Below, piece by piece: positions 27,458 through 35,287 of a DNA stretch of 64,000 bases (its first letter is position 1; the number at the start of each line of letters is the position of its first letter). A program made the position numbers and the translations under genes. The notes under the pieces are model-generated. The model saw only the letters and a program-made list of their open reading frames with translations. It had not been told where the DNA came from and made no database searches. Source of the DNA: Candidatus Onthenecus intestinigallinarum (GTDB taxonomy: Bacteria > Bacillota > Clostridia > Christensenellales > Aristaeellaceae); contig DVFJ01000006.1 of NCBI GenBank assembly GCA_018713325.1, forward strand, positions 145,451 to 209,450, given 5' to 3'.

Positions 27458-28867
27458 TCAGCGTTCCGCGATATGGTCTGCGACCTTGATGCCCGTCACA
27501 GAGGCCTGCATCAGCCCGCGCGTGATGCCCGCGCCATCGCCGATCGTATACAGGCCCTGAATGGGCGTCTCGAAGTGCTCGTCGACGAGCACCTTGGAGG
27601 AGTAGAACTTGACCTCCACGCCGTAGAGCAGCGTGTTCTTGGAGAACAGGCCCGGCGCGACGTGATCGAACGCGCGCAGCGCCTCGATGATGCTCGTCAG
27701 GTGGCGGGGCGGCAGCACGAACGACAGGTCGCCCGGCACGGCGGTCTTGAGCGTGGGGATGGTCGTGGAGCGCGCGAGGCGGCTGACGGTCGTGCGCCGG
27801 CCCTTGAGCAGGTCGCCCAGGCGCTGCACCATGATCGGTCCGCCAGTCAGCATGTTGCCCAGCTGGGCGATGTAGCGGCCGTAGCGGATCGGCTGGTCAA
27901 ACGGCTCCGTAAAGCTCGTGGAGACGAGCATCGCAAAGTTCGTGTTGCCCGTGCGCAGGCTGGCGTCGCCGTAGCTGTGGCCGTTGACGACGGCAATGCC
28001 GCCCTCGTAGTGCTCCTCGGAGACGACGCCGCCGGGGTTCATGCAGAAGGTGCGCACCTTGTTCTCGTATGTGTCCGCATAGTAGACGAGCTTGGCCTCG
28101 TACAGGTAGCGGGTCAGGTGATCCATGATGGAGTTGGGCACCTCCACGCGCACGCCGATGTCGACCTCGTTGTTGCGCGTCTTCAGCCCCAGCGCCTTGA
28201 CCTGCTCGCTGAGCCAGTCCGCGCCGCCGCGGCCGGGCGCGGCCACGACATAGGGCGCGTGCACCTCCTGCGTCTGTCCGTCCGGCCCCTGCAGCACGAC
28301 GCCGTCGGCGCGTCCGTCGCGCACGAGGATGCGCTGGGCGGTCGTCAGCTCCGCAAACGTCGTGTTTGTCTTCTGCACGAGGTAGTCGTGCATCGCGCGC
28401 AGCACCTCGCCGGCATGCTCCGTGCCCAGGTGGCGCACGGGACAGGGCACGAGGCGGATGCTGTGGCGCGAGGCCTCGTAGGCGATCTCGTCCACCTTGC
28501 GGTCGTCCAGGCCGTGCACCGCTTCAGGCGCGCCAAAGCGCAGGTAGGTCTCGTCCGCGCGGCGGATGAGCGCTTGGGCCTCCTCGTGGGACATATAGTC
28601 AGAGATGTGGCCGCCGACCTCCTCTGAAAGCGAGAGCTTGCCGTCGGAGAAGGCGCCGGCGCCCGCCCAGCCGTGGACGATGGCGCAGGGCGTGCAGTGC
28701 ACGCACTTGCCCGTCGTGCGCGCGGGGCAGACGCGTTTGGCGATCTCGCGTCCCGTGTCGACCATGAGCACCTGCTTGTCCGGGCAGCGCTCAGCCAGCT
28801 CCAGCGCCGTGAAGATGCCGGCCGGTCCCGCGCCGATGATGATGACGTCATATCGTTGCTTGAGCAT
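27458..28867 (-). CDS. FAD-dependent dehydrogenase (COG2509-type) with Cys cluster
   Basis: This 469-residue flavoprotein has an N-terminal Rossmann FAD motif, IIIGAGPAG. A Cys-rich segment follows with Cys47, Cys55, Cys58 and Cys61 (VCPARTTGKCVHCTPC). The middle part contains GRGGADWL and the C-terminus closes the FAD site with LYTIGDGAGITRGL. It matches the uncharacterised FAD-dependent family often annotated NAD(P)/FAD-dependent oxidoreductase. The Cys cluster might bind Fe-S, but that is inference. I chose ATG 28867, nine bases after AGAGAGG. An ATG three codons earlier abuts the ribosome binding site, and a longer upstream frame covers the promoter. Confidence 0.86.
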   Translation of the reverse strand: MLKQRYDVIIIGAGPAGIFTALELAERCPDKQVLMVDTGREIAKRVCPARTTGKCVHCTPCAIVHGWAGAGAFSDGKLSLSEEVGGHISDYMSHEEAQALIRRADETYLRFGAPEAVHGLDDRKVDEIAYEASRHSIRLVPCPVRHLGTEHAGEVLRAMHDYLVQKTNTTFAELTTAQRILVRDGRADGVVLQGPDGQTQEVHAPYVVAAPGRGGADWLSEQVKALGLKTRNNEVDIGVRVEVPNSIMDHLTRYLYEAKLVYYADTYENKVRTFCMNPGGVVSEEHYEGGIAVVNGHSYGDASLRTGNTNFAMLVSTSFTEPFDQPIRYGRYIAQLGNMLTGGPIMVQRLGDLLKGRRTTVSRLARSTTIPTLKTAVPGDLSFVLPPRHLTSIIEALRAFDHVAPGLFSKNTLLYGVEVKFYSSKVLVDEHFETPIQGLYTIGDGAGITRGLMQASVTGIKVADHIAER

Positions 28868-28981
28868 AAAACGCATCCTCTCTGTCTGTCGTTGCAGATA
28901 AAAGCCCTGCGCGAGCGGGCGAATGCAGTCCATGCAAAAGGGCTGCACCGCTCCCGGGACGGCAGGGAAACACCTCATTAA

Positions 28982-29010
28982 AATATAACAGGTTTTCCAT
29001 GCCGCGTCAA
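28982..29010 (-). promoter_or_regulatory. Sigma-A promoter for the FAD-dependent protein/YgiQ operon
   Basis: On the minus strand TTGACG (29010-29005) and TATATT (28987-28982) are 17 bp apart. The leader is about 105 nt. It is divergent from the thrS promoter 52 bp away. Confidence 0.8.
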
Positions 29011-29061
29011 GAGCGGCAGCGCGCGTTCATCGGGGAATTTTCATCTGTGCAAAATTGGGGC

Positions 29062-29090
29062 TTGACGTGCGGCGCCTGCGGGTGTATAAT
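29062..29090 (+). promoter_or_regulatory. Sigma-A promoter for T-box-thrS
   Basis: TTGACG (29062-29067) and TATAAT (29085-29090) are 17 bp apart, directly upstream of the T-box leader. Confidence 0.85.
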
Positions 29091-29096
29091 CTTGAA

Positions 29097-29319
29097 AAAT
29101 CCAACGCAGGATGACGAAGAAGAGTACCCCGTCTTGAACCCCACCAGAGAACGCGCGCCGTCGGCTGGAAGCGCGCGGGGCGGAGAGCGGGCGAAGACCA
29201 CCTCCCGACTGCGTGCGCGCGGGGCGCGATACAGCCCCACAAGAGCGGGCGCTTTGGCGCTCAATCGGGGTGGAACCACGGGCATTCACGCTCGTCCCTA
29301 TGCGGGACGGGCGTTTTTA
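29097..29319 (+). ncRNA. T-box leader controlling thrS
   Basis: The leader carries the conserved T-box sequence GGGGTGGAACCACG (29267-29280). An intrinsic terminator follows: CGCTCGTCCC at 29289-29298, GGGACGGGCG at 29304-29313, then TTTTT. Stem I features are present: AGTA near 29119, a CCAGAGA element, and GGCTGGAAG near 29163. Uncharged tRNA pairing with the specifier and with the TGGAACC bulge would stabilise the antiterminator. The specifier is most likely the ACC threonine codon at 29197-29199, in line with the downstream gene. That assignment was made by eye from its place on the 3' side of stem I and is less certain than the T-box call. Confidence 0.9.
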
Positions 29320-29342
29320 TGTAGCCAGAAAGGATGAGACGG

Positions 29343-31241
29343 ATGAAGATCATCTATCAGGGTCAGACGCACGAATTTCAGGATGGCATGAACGCGCTGG
29401 ACATGCTCAAGCAGCTGGACGCGCAGCTGTACAAGGAGGCGGTGGCGGTCCGCGTCAACGGCCAGGTCCGCTCGCTGCCGGAGGCCGTGCCTGACGGCGC
29501 GCAGCTCGAGTTTCTGACGTTCGCCGATCCGGACGGTCAGCGCGTGCTGCGCCATACGGCCTCGCACGTGCTCGCGCAGGCGGTCAAGCGCCTGTTCCCG
29601 CAGGCGAAGCTGGCCATCGGCCCGGCCATTGACAACGGCTTTTACTACGACTTTGACGTGGAGACGCCCTTCACGCCGGAGGACCTGCAGGGCATCGAAA
29701 AGGAGATGCAGCGCATCATCAAGAAGAATGAGCGCCTGCAGCGCTTTGAGCTGCCGCGCGAGGAGGCGCGCCGGCTCATGGAGGAGAAGGGCGAGCCCTA
29801 CAAGGTCGAGCTGATCGACGACCTGCCCGAGGGCGAGACGATCTCCTTCTACACGCAGGGCGACTTCACCGACCTGTGCGCCGGCCCGCACCTGCCCTCC
29901 ACGGGCAAGGTCAAGGCCTTCAAGCTCACCAGCATCGCGGGCGCGTACTGGCGCGGCAGCGAGAAGAACAAGATGCTCAGCCGCATTTACGGCACGGCCT
30001 TCGACACGAAGGAGGCGCTTGCCGAGCACCTGGCGCGCATCGAGGAGGCCAAGAAGCGCGACCACCGCAAGCTCGGCCGCCAGCTCGACCTGTTCGATAT
30101 CATGGACGAGGGACCCGGCTTCCCGTTCTTCTTCCCCAAGGGCATGATCCTGCGCAACACGCTGGAGGACTACTGGCGCAAGATCCACCGCGAGCACGGC
30201 TACGAGGAGATCAAGACGCCGATGATGCTCAACCGCGCGCTGTGGGAGCGTTCCGGCCACTGGGATCACTACCGCGAGAACATGTACACCACGCGGATTG
30301 ACGACACGGATTTTGCCATCAAGCCGATGAACTGCCCGGGCGGCATGCTCGTGTACAAGCGGCGCAAGTGGAGCTACCGCGACCTGCCGATGCGCTGCGG
30401 CGAGCTGGGCCTGGTGCACCGCCACGAGATGTCCGGCGCCCTGCACGGCCTGATGCGCGTGCGCTGCTTCACGCAGGACGACGCCCACATCTTCATGACG
30501 GAGGACCAGATTGAGCAGGAGATTCTGGGCGTGTACGACCTGATTGACGAGGTGTACAGCGTCTTTGGGTTCCAATATCACGTGGAGCTCTCCACGCGCC
30601 CGGAGGATTCCATGGGAACGGACGAGCAGTGGGAGACGGCGACGAGCGCCCTGCGCAAGGCGCTGGACAAGAAGGGCAAGCCCTATGTCGTCAACGAGGG
30701 GGACGGCGCGTTCTACGGCCCGAAGATCGACTTCCATCTCACCGATTGCCTGGGCCGCACCTGGCAGTGCGGCACGATCCAGCTGGATTTCCAGCTGCCG
30801 GAGCGCTTTGACCTGACCTACACGGGCGCAGACGGCAAGGAGCATCGCCCGATCATGATCCACCGCGTGGTGTTTGGCTCCATCGAGCGCTTCATCGGCA
30901 TTCTGACGGAGCAGTACGCGGGCGCGTTCCCGACGTGGCTGTCGCCGGTGCAGGTGAAGGTGCTGACCATCACCGACCGCGCGGACGACTGGGCGCGCGA
31001 GATCGAGCGCGAGCTGGAGAGCCGCGGCATCCGCACGGAGCTGGACCTGCGCAACGAGAAGATCGGCTTCAAGATCCGCGAGGCGCAGATGGAGAAGACG
31101 CCGTACATGTTCGTGCTGGGCGACAAGGAGGTCGAGGACCGCGCCGTGGCCGTTCGCGGCCGCAAGGGCGACCTGGGCGCCATGTCCCTGGCGGACGCCG
31201 TCGCCCGGATCGAGGAGGAAATCCGCACGAAGGCCAAATAA
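29343..31241 (+). CDS. thrS: Threonyl-tRNA synthetase
   Basis: This class II aminoacyl-tRNA synthetase charges tRNA-Thr and edits mischarged Ser-tRNA. The 632 residues include the N-terminal TGS domain (1-60) and the editing/SAD domain with HTASHVLAQAVK and FTDLCAGPHLPSTG. The catalytic core has the zinc-binding Cys in MNCPGGMLVYK and motif 2 (LVHRHEMSGALHGLMRVRCFTQDD). The C-terminal anticodon domain includes NEKIGFKIREAQMEKTPYM. ATG 29343 is 8 nt beyond AAAGGA; an in-frame ATG at 29334 overlaps the ribosome binding site. Expression is predicted to respond to threonine starvation through the upstream T-box. Confidence 0.97.
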   Translation: MKIIYQGQTHEFQDGMNALDMLKQLDAQLYKEAVAVRVNGQVRSLPEAVPDGAQLEFLTFADPDGQRVLRHTASHVLAQAVKRLFPQAKLAIGPAIDNGFYYDFDVETPFTPEDLQGIEKEMQRIIKKNERLQRFELPREEARRLMEEKGEPYKVELIDDLPEGETISFYTQGDFTDLCAGPHLPSTGKVKAFKLTSIAGAYWRGSEKNKMLSRIYGTAFDTKEALAEHLARIEEAKKRDHRKLGRQLDLFDIMDEGPGFPFFFPKGMILRNTLEDYWRKIHREHGYEEIKTPMMLNRALWERSGHWDHYRENMYTTRIDDTDFAIKPMNCPGGMLVYKRRKWSYRDLPMRCGELGLVHRHEMSGALHGLMRVRCFTQDDAHIFMTEDQIEQEILGVYDLIDEVYSVFGFQYHVELSTRPEDSMGTDEQWETATSALRKALDKKGKPYVVNEGDGAFYGPKIDFHLTDCLGRTWQCGTIQLDFQLPERFDLTYTGADGKEHRPIMIHRVVFGSIERFIGILTEQYAGAFPTWLSPVQVKVLTITDRADDWAREIERELESRGIRTELDLRNEKIGFKIREAQMEKTPYMFVLGDKEVEDRAVAVRGRKGDLGAMSLADAVARIEEEIRTKAK

Positions 31242-31245
31242 GGCC

Positions 31246-31274
31246 TTGACACGGATGGAACGGTGTGGTATGAT
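31246..31274 (+). promoter_or_regulatory. Sigma-A promoter for infC-rpmI-rplT
   Basis: TTGACA (31246-31251) is a perfect -35, and TATGAT (31269-31274) follows after 17 bp. It begins five bases after the thrS stop. Confidence 0.9.
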
Positions 31275-31280
31275 ATTGCC

Positions 31281-31386
31281 CGTATGAAGTAGAAGCTGCC
31301 CGCTTCTCACCCGGCGACGCCGTTGCCGCGGTTTCGGCATCGTTTTGTCATGCAAGAGCGGGTGGTTTCGCCCGCTCTTTTCTTTG
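31281..31386 (+). ncRNA. infC operon leader with attenuator (L20/IF3 leader-like)
   Basis: The leader between promoter and infC contains AGTAGAAGC...GCTTCTCACCCG (about 31289-31315). This resembles the leaders of infC operons in Firmicutes, which are sites of autogenous control by L20. It ends in an intrinsic terminator: AAGAGCGGGT (31354-31363) with GCCCGCTCTT (31370-31379), then TTTCTTT. A terminator inside a leader implies premature termination control. Assignment to a specific Rfam family is by resemblance only. Confidence 0.7.
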
Positions 31387-31465
31387 TGAAAGATGCGGGC
31401 AGGGGTTGTCTGTCCCCGGGCTGTCCGGGAGGATGCGCGAAAGCGCAACACGGAGGTGTGTCGAT

Positions 31466-32011
31466 ATCAACATGGATCTGATGATCAACGAGGAGATTCG
31501 CGACCGCGAAGTGCGCGTAATCGATCAAAACGGCGAACAGCTGGGCGTCATGCTGACGCGCAAGGCGCTGGAGCTGGCCGAGCAGGCAACGCTCGACTTG
31601 GTCAAAATCGTCCCCAACGCGAAGCCGCCGGTCTGCAAGCTGATGGATTACGACAAGTACCGCTATGAGCAGGCCAAGCGCGAGCGCGAGATCCGCAAGA
31701 ATCAAAAGGTCATCTCCCTGAAGGAGGTGCAGCTCTCCGCCACGATCGAGGAAAACGACATCCAGACCAAGGCGAAGAACGCGCTGCGTTTCCTCTCCGA
31801 CGGGGACAAGGTCAAGGTATCGATTCGCTTCCGCGGCAGGCAGATTACGCATACCGAAATCGGCATGCGCGTGATGCAGGATTTCGTCGAGCGTGTCAAG
31901 GAGGCCGCCGTGGTCGAGCGCAAGCCGATCGTCGAGGGCCGCCACATGATCATGATCCTCGCACCCCGCGACCCCGGAAAGGAAACCAAGCAATCGGCTC
32001 CTAAACAATGA
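31466..32011 (+). CDS. infC: Translation initiation factor IF-3 (predicted AUC start)
   Basis: IF-3 proofreads initiator tRNA and start codons on the 30S subunit. The 181-residue product has the N-domain ([22 protein letters not shown]), the lysine-rich linker and the C-domain ([18 protein letters not shown]). The start is chosen at ATC 31466. GGAGGT (31452-31457) lies 8 nt upstream, and the resulting N-terminus [12 protein letters not shown] aligns with the AUU-started Bacillus IF-3. The first ATG (31472) is 14 nt from the ribosome binding site. Rare AUU/AUC/AUA starts are known in infC and allow autorepression, because IF-3 itself rejects them. It heads the conserved infC-rpmI-rplT operon. 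Confidence 0.95.
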   Translation: MNMDLMINEEIRDREVRVIDQNGEQLGVMLTRKALELAEQATLDLVKIVPNAKPPVCKLMDYDKYRYEQAKREREIRKNQKVISLKEVQLSATIEENDIQTKAKNALRFLSDGDKVKVSIRFRGRQITHTEIGMRVMQDFVERVKEAAVVERKPIVEGRHMIMILAPRDPGKETKQSAPKQ

Positions 32012-32036
32012 TCTACCGGAGAGGAGGACCCCCATC

Positions 32037-32234
32037 ATGCCCAAGCAGAAGACGCATCGCGGCGCGGCCAAGCGCCTGTCTCTGACCAAGAGCGGCCTGA
32101 TCAAGCGCGCCAAGGCTTTCAAGAGCCACATCCTCAACAAGAAGTCCACCAAGCGCAAGCGCAACCTGCGCAAGACGGGCTACGTCGATACCACCGAAAT
32201 GAAGACGATGAAGAAGCTCATCCCCTACAAGTGA
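32037..32234 (+). CDS. rpmI: 50S ribosomal protein L35
   Basis: This is a 65-residue, strongly basic large-subunit protein. It has the characteristic [20 protein letters not shown] start and the [20 protein letters not shown] middle. It starts at ATG 32037 with GAGAGGAGG upstream. It lies 25 bases after infC and 29 before rplT, in the standard operon. Confidence 0.97.
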   Translation: MPKQKTHRGAAKRLSLTKSGLIKRAKAFKSHILNKKSTKRKRNLRKTGYVDTTEMKTMKKLIPYK

Positions 32235-32263
32235 GTCATTCGTCAGCAAAGGAGTGAATCATC

Positions 32264-32614
32264 ATGGCAAGAATCAAAGGGGCTGTCAACGCCCATAGGA
32301 AGCGCAGGAAGATCATGAAGCTGGCGAAGGGCTACTATGGCTCCAAGTCCAAGCAGTACCGCGCCGCGAGCGAGCAGGTCCGCCGCTCCCTGCGCTATGC
32401 CTACATCGGCCGCAAGCTGCGCAAGCGCGACTTCCGCTCCCTGTGGATCGCCCGCATCAACGCCGCGGCCCGCATGAACGGCATGTCCTACTCGACCTTC
32501 ATCAACGGTCTGAAGAAGCAGAACGTCGAGGTCAACCGCAAGATGCTGGCCGACCTGGCCGTCAACGACGCGGCGGCGTTCGCCAAGATCGTCGAGCTGG
32601 CCAAGAAGGCGTAA
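32264..32614 (+). CDS. rplT: 50S ribosomal protein L20
   Basis: This is a 116-residue RNA-binding protein essential for early 50S assembly. It begins [26 protein letters not shown] and contains [23 protein letters not shown], both diagnostic. In other Firmicutes L20 represses the infC operon by acting on its leader; the attenuator at 31.3 kb fits that. A very strong terminator follows. Confidence 0.97.
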   Translation: MARIKGAVNAHRKRRKIMKLAKGYYGSKSKQYRAASEQVRRSLRYAYIGRKLRKRDFRSLWIARINAAARMNGMSYSTFINGLKKQNVEVNRKMLADLAVNDAAAFAKIVELAKKA

Positions 32615-32627
32615 GGTTCGATCACCC

Positions 32628-32663
32628 TTCCCTGCTTCGCCGCAAGCGAAGCGGGGAATTTTT
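32628..32663 (+). terminator. Terminator of the infC-rpmI-rplT operon
   Basis: A 13-bp stem (TTCCCTGCTTCGC at 32628-32640 with GCGAAGCGGGGAA at 32646-32658, loop CGCAA) is followed directly by TTTTT. It is one of the clearest terminators in the window. Confidence 0.93.
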
Positions 32664-32694
32664 GAATTCTTTGGGCGCGAAGGGGAAGGCGAGC

Positions 32695-33495
32695 ATGCAG
32701 CAGATCACGAGCACGCACAACGAACGCATCGCCGCGCTGCGCGCGCTGTCGGACAAGCGCGAGCGGGACCGGACCGGCCTATTTCTGGTCGAGGGCGTGA
32801 AGATGGTGCGCGAGGCGGCCGGGTGCGTGCGCGTGGAGACCGCGCTGGTCGACGCCGAACAGGCGCAGGCGCTTGCGCCGCTCACGGCGCGCCTGCAGGA
32901 GGCCGGCGCGCAGGTGCTCTTTGCCGCGCCGCACGTGTTCAGGTCCGTCAGCGACGCCAAGACGCCGCAGGGGATCCTGGCCGCCGTGCGCATGCCGGCG
33001 CCCGGGGGACGCCCGAATGGCGCGCGTCTGGTCGCGCTGGACGGCGTGCAGGATCCGGGCAATGTCGGGACGATCCTGCGCACGGCGGATGCGGCGGGCT
33101 TTGACGGCGCGCTGCTGGGCGCGGGCTGCGCGGACGCCTTCGGGCCCAAGGCGCTGCGCGCGACGATGGGCTCGATCTTTCGCGTGCCGCTGTGGCGCAC
33201 GGACGCGCTGGCGCAGGCGCTGGCGGACTGCCGCGCGGCGGGCTATTCGATCATCACCAGCGAGCTGAACGGCTCCCCGTTCTACGAGCGCAGCGGCGTG
33301 GGGGAGCGGTTCGTCCTCGTCATCGGCAGCGAGGCGCGCGGCGTCTCGCCGCAGGTCTCGCAGGAGGCCACGCACCGGCTGAAGCTGCCGATGCGCGGCG
33401 GCGCGGAGTCGCTGAACGCGGCCGTGGCGGCGGGCATCATGCTCTATGAGCTGACGCGGCCGGTTCCGGCAAATCAGGAAGGAGATAACAGATGA
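32695..33495 (+). CDS. TrmH/SpoU-family rRNA/tRNA 2'-O-ribose methyltransferase
   Basis: This is a 266-residue SAM-dependent SPOUT methyltransferase. An N-terminal substrate-binding domain starts ITSTHNERIAALRALSDKRERDRTGLFLVEG. The knotted catalytic domain has motif 1 (DPGNVGTILRTADAAGF), motif 2 (LVIGSEARGVSP) and motif 3 (LKLPMRGGAESLNAAVAAGIMLYE). It resembles Bacillus YsgA/RlmB-type enzymes; the modified nucleotide cannot be told from sequence. It starts at ATG 32695 with AAGGGGAAGG upstream. Its stop overlaps the ilvA start by four bases (ATGA). Confidence 0.9.
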   Translation: MQQITSTHNERIAALRALSDKRERDRTGLFLVEGVKMVREAAGCVRVETALVDAEQAQALAPLTARLQEAGAQVLFAAPHVFRSVSDAKTPQGILAAVRMPAPGGRPNGARLVALDGVQDPGNVGTILRTADAAGFDGALLGAGCADAFGPKALRATMGSIFRVPLWRTDALAQALADCRAAGYSIITSELNGSPFYERSGVGERFVLVIGSEARGVSPQVSQEATHRLKLPMRGGAESLNAAVAAGIMLYELTRPVPANQEGDNR

Positions 33496-34691
33496 ACGTC
33501 ACGTTGGGCATGGTTCTGGAGGCCAGGGAGCACCTCAAGGGCATCGTGCACCGCACGAGCCTGGTGCCCTCCAAGCCGCTGAGCAATGGCGAATACCAGG
33601 TCTACCTCAAGTCGGAAAGCCTGCAGGATACGGGCTCGTTCAAGGTGCGCGGCGCATACATCAAGATCGCCAGCCTCTCGCCCGAGGAGCGCGCGGCGGG
33701 CGTCATCGCGTCTTCGGCGGGCAACCACGCGCAGGGCGTGGCGCTGGCGGCCAAGGCGTTCGGCGTGCCGGCCACGATCGTCATGCCGGAGGGCGCGCCC
33801 ATCGCCAAGGTGAAGGCTACGCGCGAACTGGGCGCGACGGTGGTGCTGCACGGCGCGGTCTACGACGATGCCTATGCCCATGCGCGCAATCTGCAGGAGG
33901 AGAGCGGCGCGACGTTCATCCATCCGTTTGACGATCCCATGGTCATCGCCGGTCAGGGCACCATCGGCCTGGAGATCGTCGACGACATGCCCGACGTGGA
34001 CGCGATCGTCGTGCCCATCGGCGGCGGCGGCCTGGCGGCCGGCATTGCCATCGCCGTCAAGACGCTGCACCCGGGCATCCGCGTCATCGGCGTGGAGGCG
34101 GCCGGCGCAGCCTGCATGAAGGCCTCGCGCGAGGCCGGCCATATCGTCACGCTCGATTCGGCCAAGACGATCGCCGACGGCATCGCCGTCATGACGCCCG
34201 GCGTGGAGACGTTCGAGATCTGCAATCAGTACCTGGACGACATCGTGATCGTCGATGACGACGAGATCGCCCAGACGGTGCTCTACCTCATGGAGCGCTG
34301 CAAGATCGTCACCGAGGGCGCGGGCGCCGCATCGGTTGCGGCGATCATGGGCCACAAGTTTGACTGCAAGGGGAAGATCGCCGCGGTCCTCTCCGGCGGC
34401 AACATCGACGTGACGATGCTCTCGCGCATCATCGAAAAGGGCATGCTCAAGGCGGGGCGCATGATCAAGCTGCGCATCGTCATGGAGGACAAGCCCGGTC
34501 AGCTGACGCTTGCCTCGCGGGTCATCGCCGAGAGCGGCGGTAACGTCGTGCAAGTGCATCATGACCGTGAGTGCGTGGAGCTTGGCATCAACCACGCGCT
34601 GCTCGAAGTCTCCGTGGAGACGCAGGATCGCGAACATGCCGAGCGCATCATCAGCGACCTGAAGCGGGTCGGCTTCTCGCTGCTGGGCTGA
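33492..34691 (+). CDS. ilvA: Threonine ammonia-lyase (threonine dehydratase)
   Basis: This PLP enzyme deaminates threonine to 2-oxobutyrate. Lys51 in GSFKVRGA is the Schiff-base lysine. SSAGNHAQG and the phosphate-binding GGGGLAAG loop are present. Residues after about 325 form an ACT regulatory domain (KLRIVMEDKPGQLTLASRVIAESGGNVVQVHHD). The 399-residue length and single ACT domain match the catabolic/TdcB-with-ACT class rather than the longer biosynthetic IlvA with ACT-like repeats. The symbol is therefore used loosely. It is translationally coupled to the upstream methyltransferase and followed by a 13-bp terminator. Confidence 0.92.
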   Translation: MNVTLGMVLEAREHLKGIVHRTSLVPSKPLSNGEYQVYLKSESLQDTGSFKVRGAYIKIASLSPEERAAGVIASSAGNHAQGVALAAKAFGVPATIVMPEGAPIAKVKATRELGATVVLHGAVYDDAYAHARNLQEESGATFIHPFDDPMVIAGQGTIGLEIVDDMPDVDAIVVPIGGGGLAAGIAIAVKTLHPGIRVIGVEAAGAACMKASREAGHIVTLDSAKTIADGIAVMTPGVETFEICNQYLDDIVIVDDDEIAQTVLYLMERCKIVTEGAGAASVAAIMGHKFDCKGKIAAVLSGGNIDVTMLSRIIEKGMLKAGRMIKLRIVMEDKPGQLTLASRVIAESGGNVVQVHHDRECVELGINHALLEVSVETQDREHAERIISDLKRVGFSLLG

Positions 34692-34706
34692 CCGGCCGAG
34701 ACAGCA

Positions 34707-34740
34707 ACGCCCGCGGGCCATACGGCCCGCGGGCGTCTTG
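34707..34740 (+). terminator. Terminator after the threonine ammonia-lyase gene
   Basis: A perfect 13-bp GC stem, ACGCCCGCGGGCC (34707-34719) with GGCCCGCGGGCGT (34724-34736), has loop ATAC. It is followed only by CTTG, so the stem must do most of the work. It may also serve the convergent minus-strand gene. Confidence 0.65.
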
Positions 34741-34747
34741 CATCAGG

Positions 34748-35134
34748 TCAGAGGGAATGCTCTTCCTGGTCGAACGCGTCAAAGTCGTCGCCGGTCATGA
34801 ACTCGCGGCTGCTGACGCGCTTGAGCTCGCGCTGGCTCTCCACCATGTCGGAGAGCATCTCCTTCACGCGCGCGGCATCGCGGATGCGCGCGATGTTGAA
34901 CTCCGGCGTCGACTTGTCTGCCGAGCAGCAGTGGATGGTGCCCAGGCGAAAGATGCGCTCCTCCAGCGAGCGGTGCAGCGTCATGTCCATGATGCGGTAG
35001 AGGCGAATTTCCTCTTCCTTTTTGTTGAGCAGGCCCGTCTCGATCAGCAGCTTTTCGTCCGTCAGCTTATAGACGGTGAATGACCAGGGAAGCCCAAAAA
35101 TCGTGCGCTTGCGCGCCCGCCACTTGTAATCCAT
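34748..35134 (-). CDS. Small PH-domain protein (bPH2/YdbS-like)
   Basis: This is a 128-residue cytoplasmic protein without membrane helices. The segment FTVYKLTDEKLLIETGLLNKKEEEIRLYRIMDMTLHRSLEERIFRLGTIHC matches the bacterial PH (bPH2) repeat. The C-terminus is helical (VKEMLSDMVESQRELKRVS). The function is unknown; in Bacillus, YdbS/YdbT PH-domain proteins affect antimicrobial resistance. It starts at ATG 35134 with AAAGGAGG upstream; the frame continues upstream but through its promoter. It is the last gene of a minus-strand run but separated from the upstream genes by a terminator. Confidence 0.78.
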   Translation of the reverse strand: MDYKWRARKRTIFGLPWSFTVYKLTDEKLLIETGLLNKKEEEIRLYRIMDMTLHRSLEERIFRLGTIHCCSADKSTPEFNIARIRDAARVKEMLSDMVESQRELKRVSSREFMTGDDFDAFDQEEHSL

Positions 35135-35170
35135 GGTACAATCCTCCTTTGCGGCTTCAGGATGCTCCCC

Positions 35171-35199
35171 ATTGTACCACGTTTTTGCCGGGAAATCCA
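35171..35199 (-). promoter_or_regulatory. Candidate promoter for the small PH-domain gene
   Basis: On the minus strand TGGATT and TACAAT are separated by 17 bp, about 37 nt before the ATG. The -10 is good and the -35 weak. Confidence 0.45.
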
Positions 35200-35229
35200 T
35201 CCCCCGGCGCCGTTTGTCACGAAATCTCC

Positions 35230-35268
35230 AAAAAAAGGGGACGGACCGCGCGATGCGCCGGCCCGTCC
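35230..35268 (-). terminator. Minus-strand terminator after the Gfo/Idh/MocA pair
   Basis: On the minus strand GGACGGGCCG and CGGTCCGTCC pair (10 bp, one G-T) around a GCGCATCGCG loop. They are followed by CCTTTTTTTGG. Confidence 0.85.
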
Positions 35269-35287
35269 GGAATGGAGAGAGGAAAAC

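Noticed and set aside
25475..28627. A 1050-codon open frame on the plus strand across the YgiQ and FAD-dependent protein genes
   Set aside because: It spans two well-identified minus-strand genes and their spacer. Composition is that of an antisense artefact and no ribosome binding site or domain is seen.
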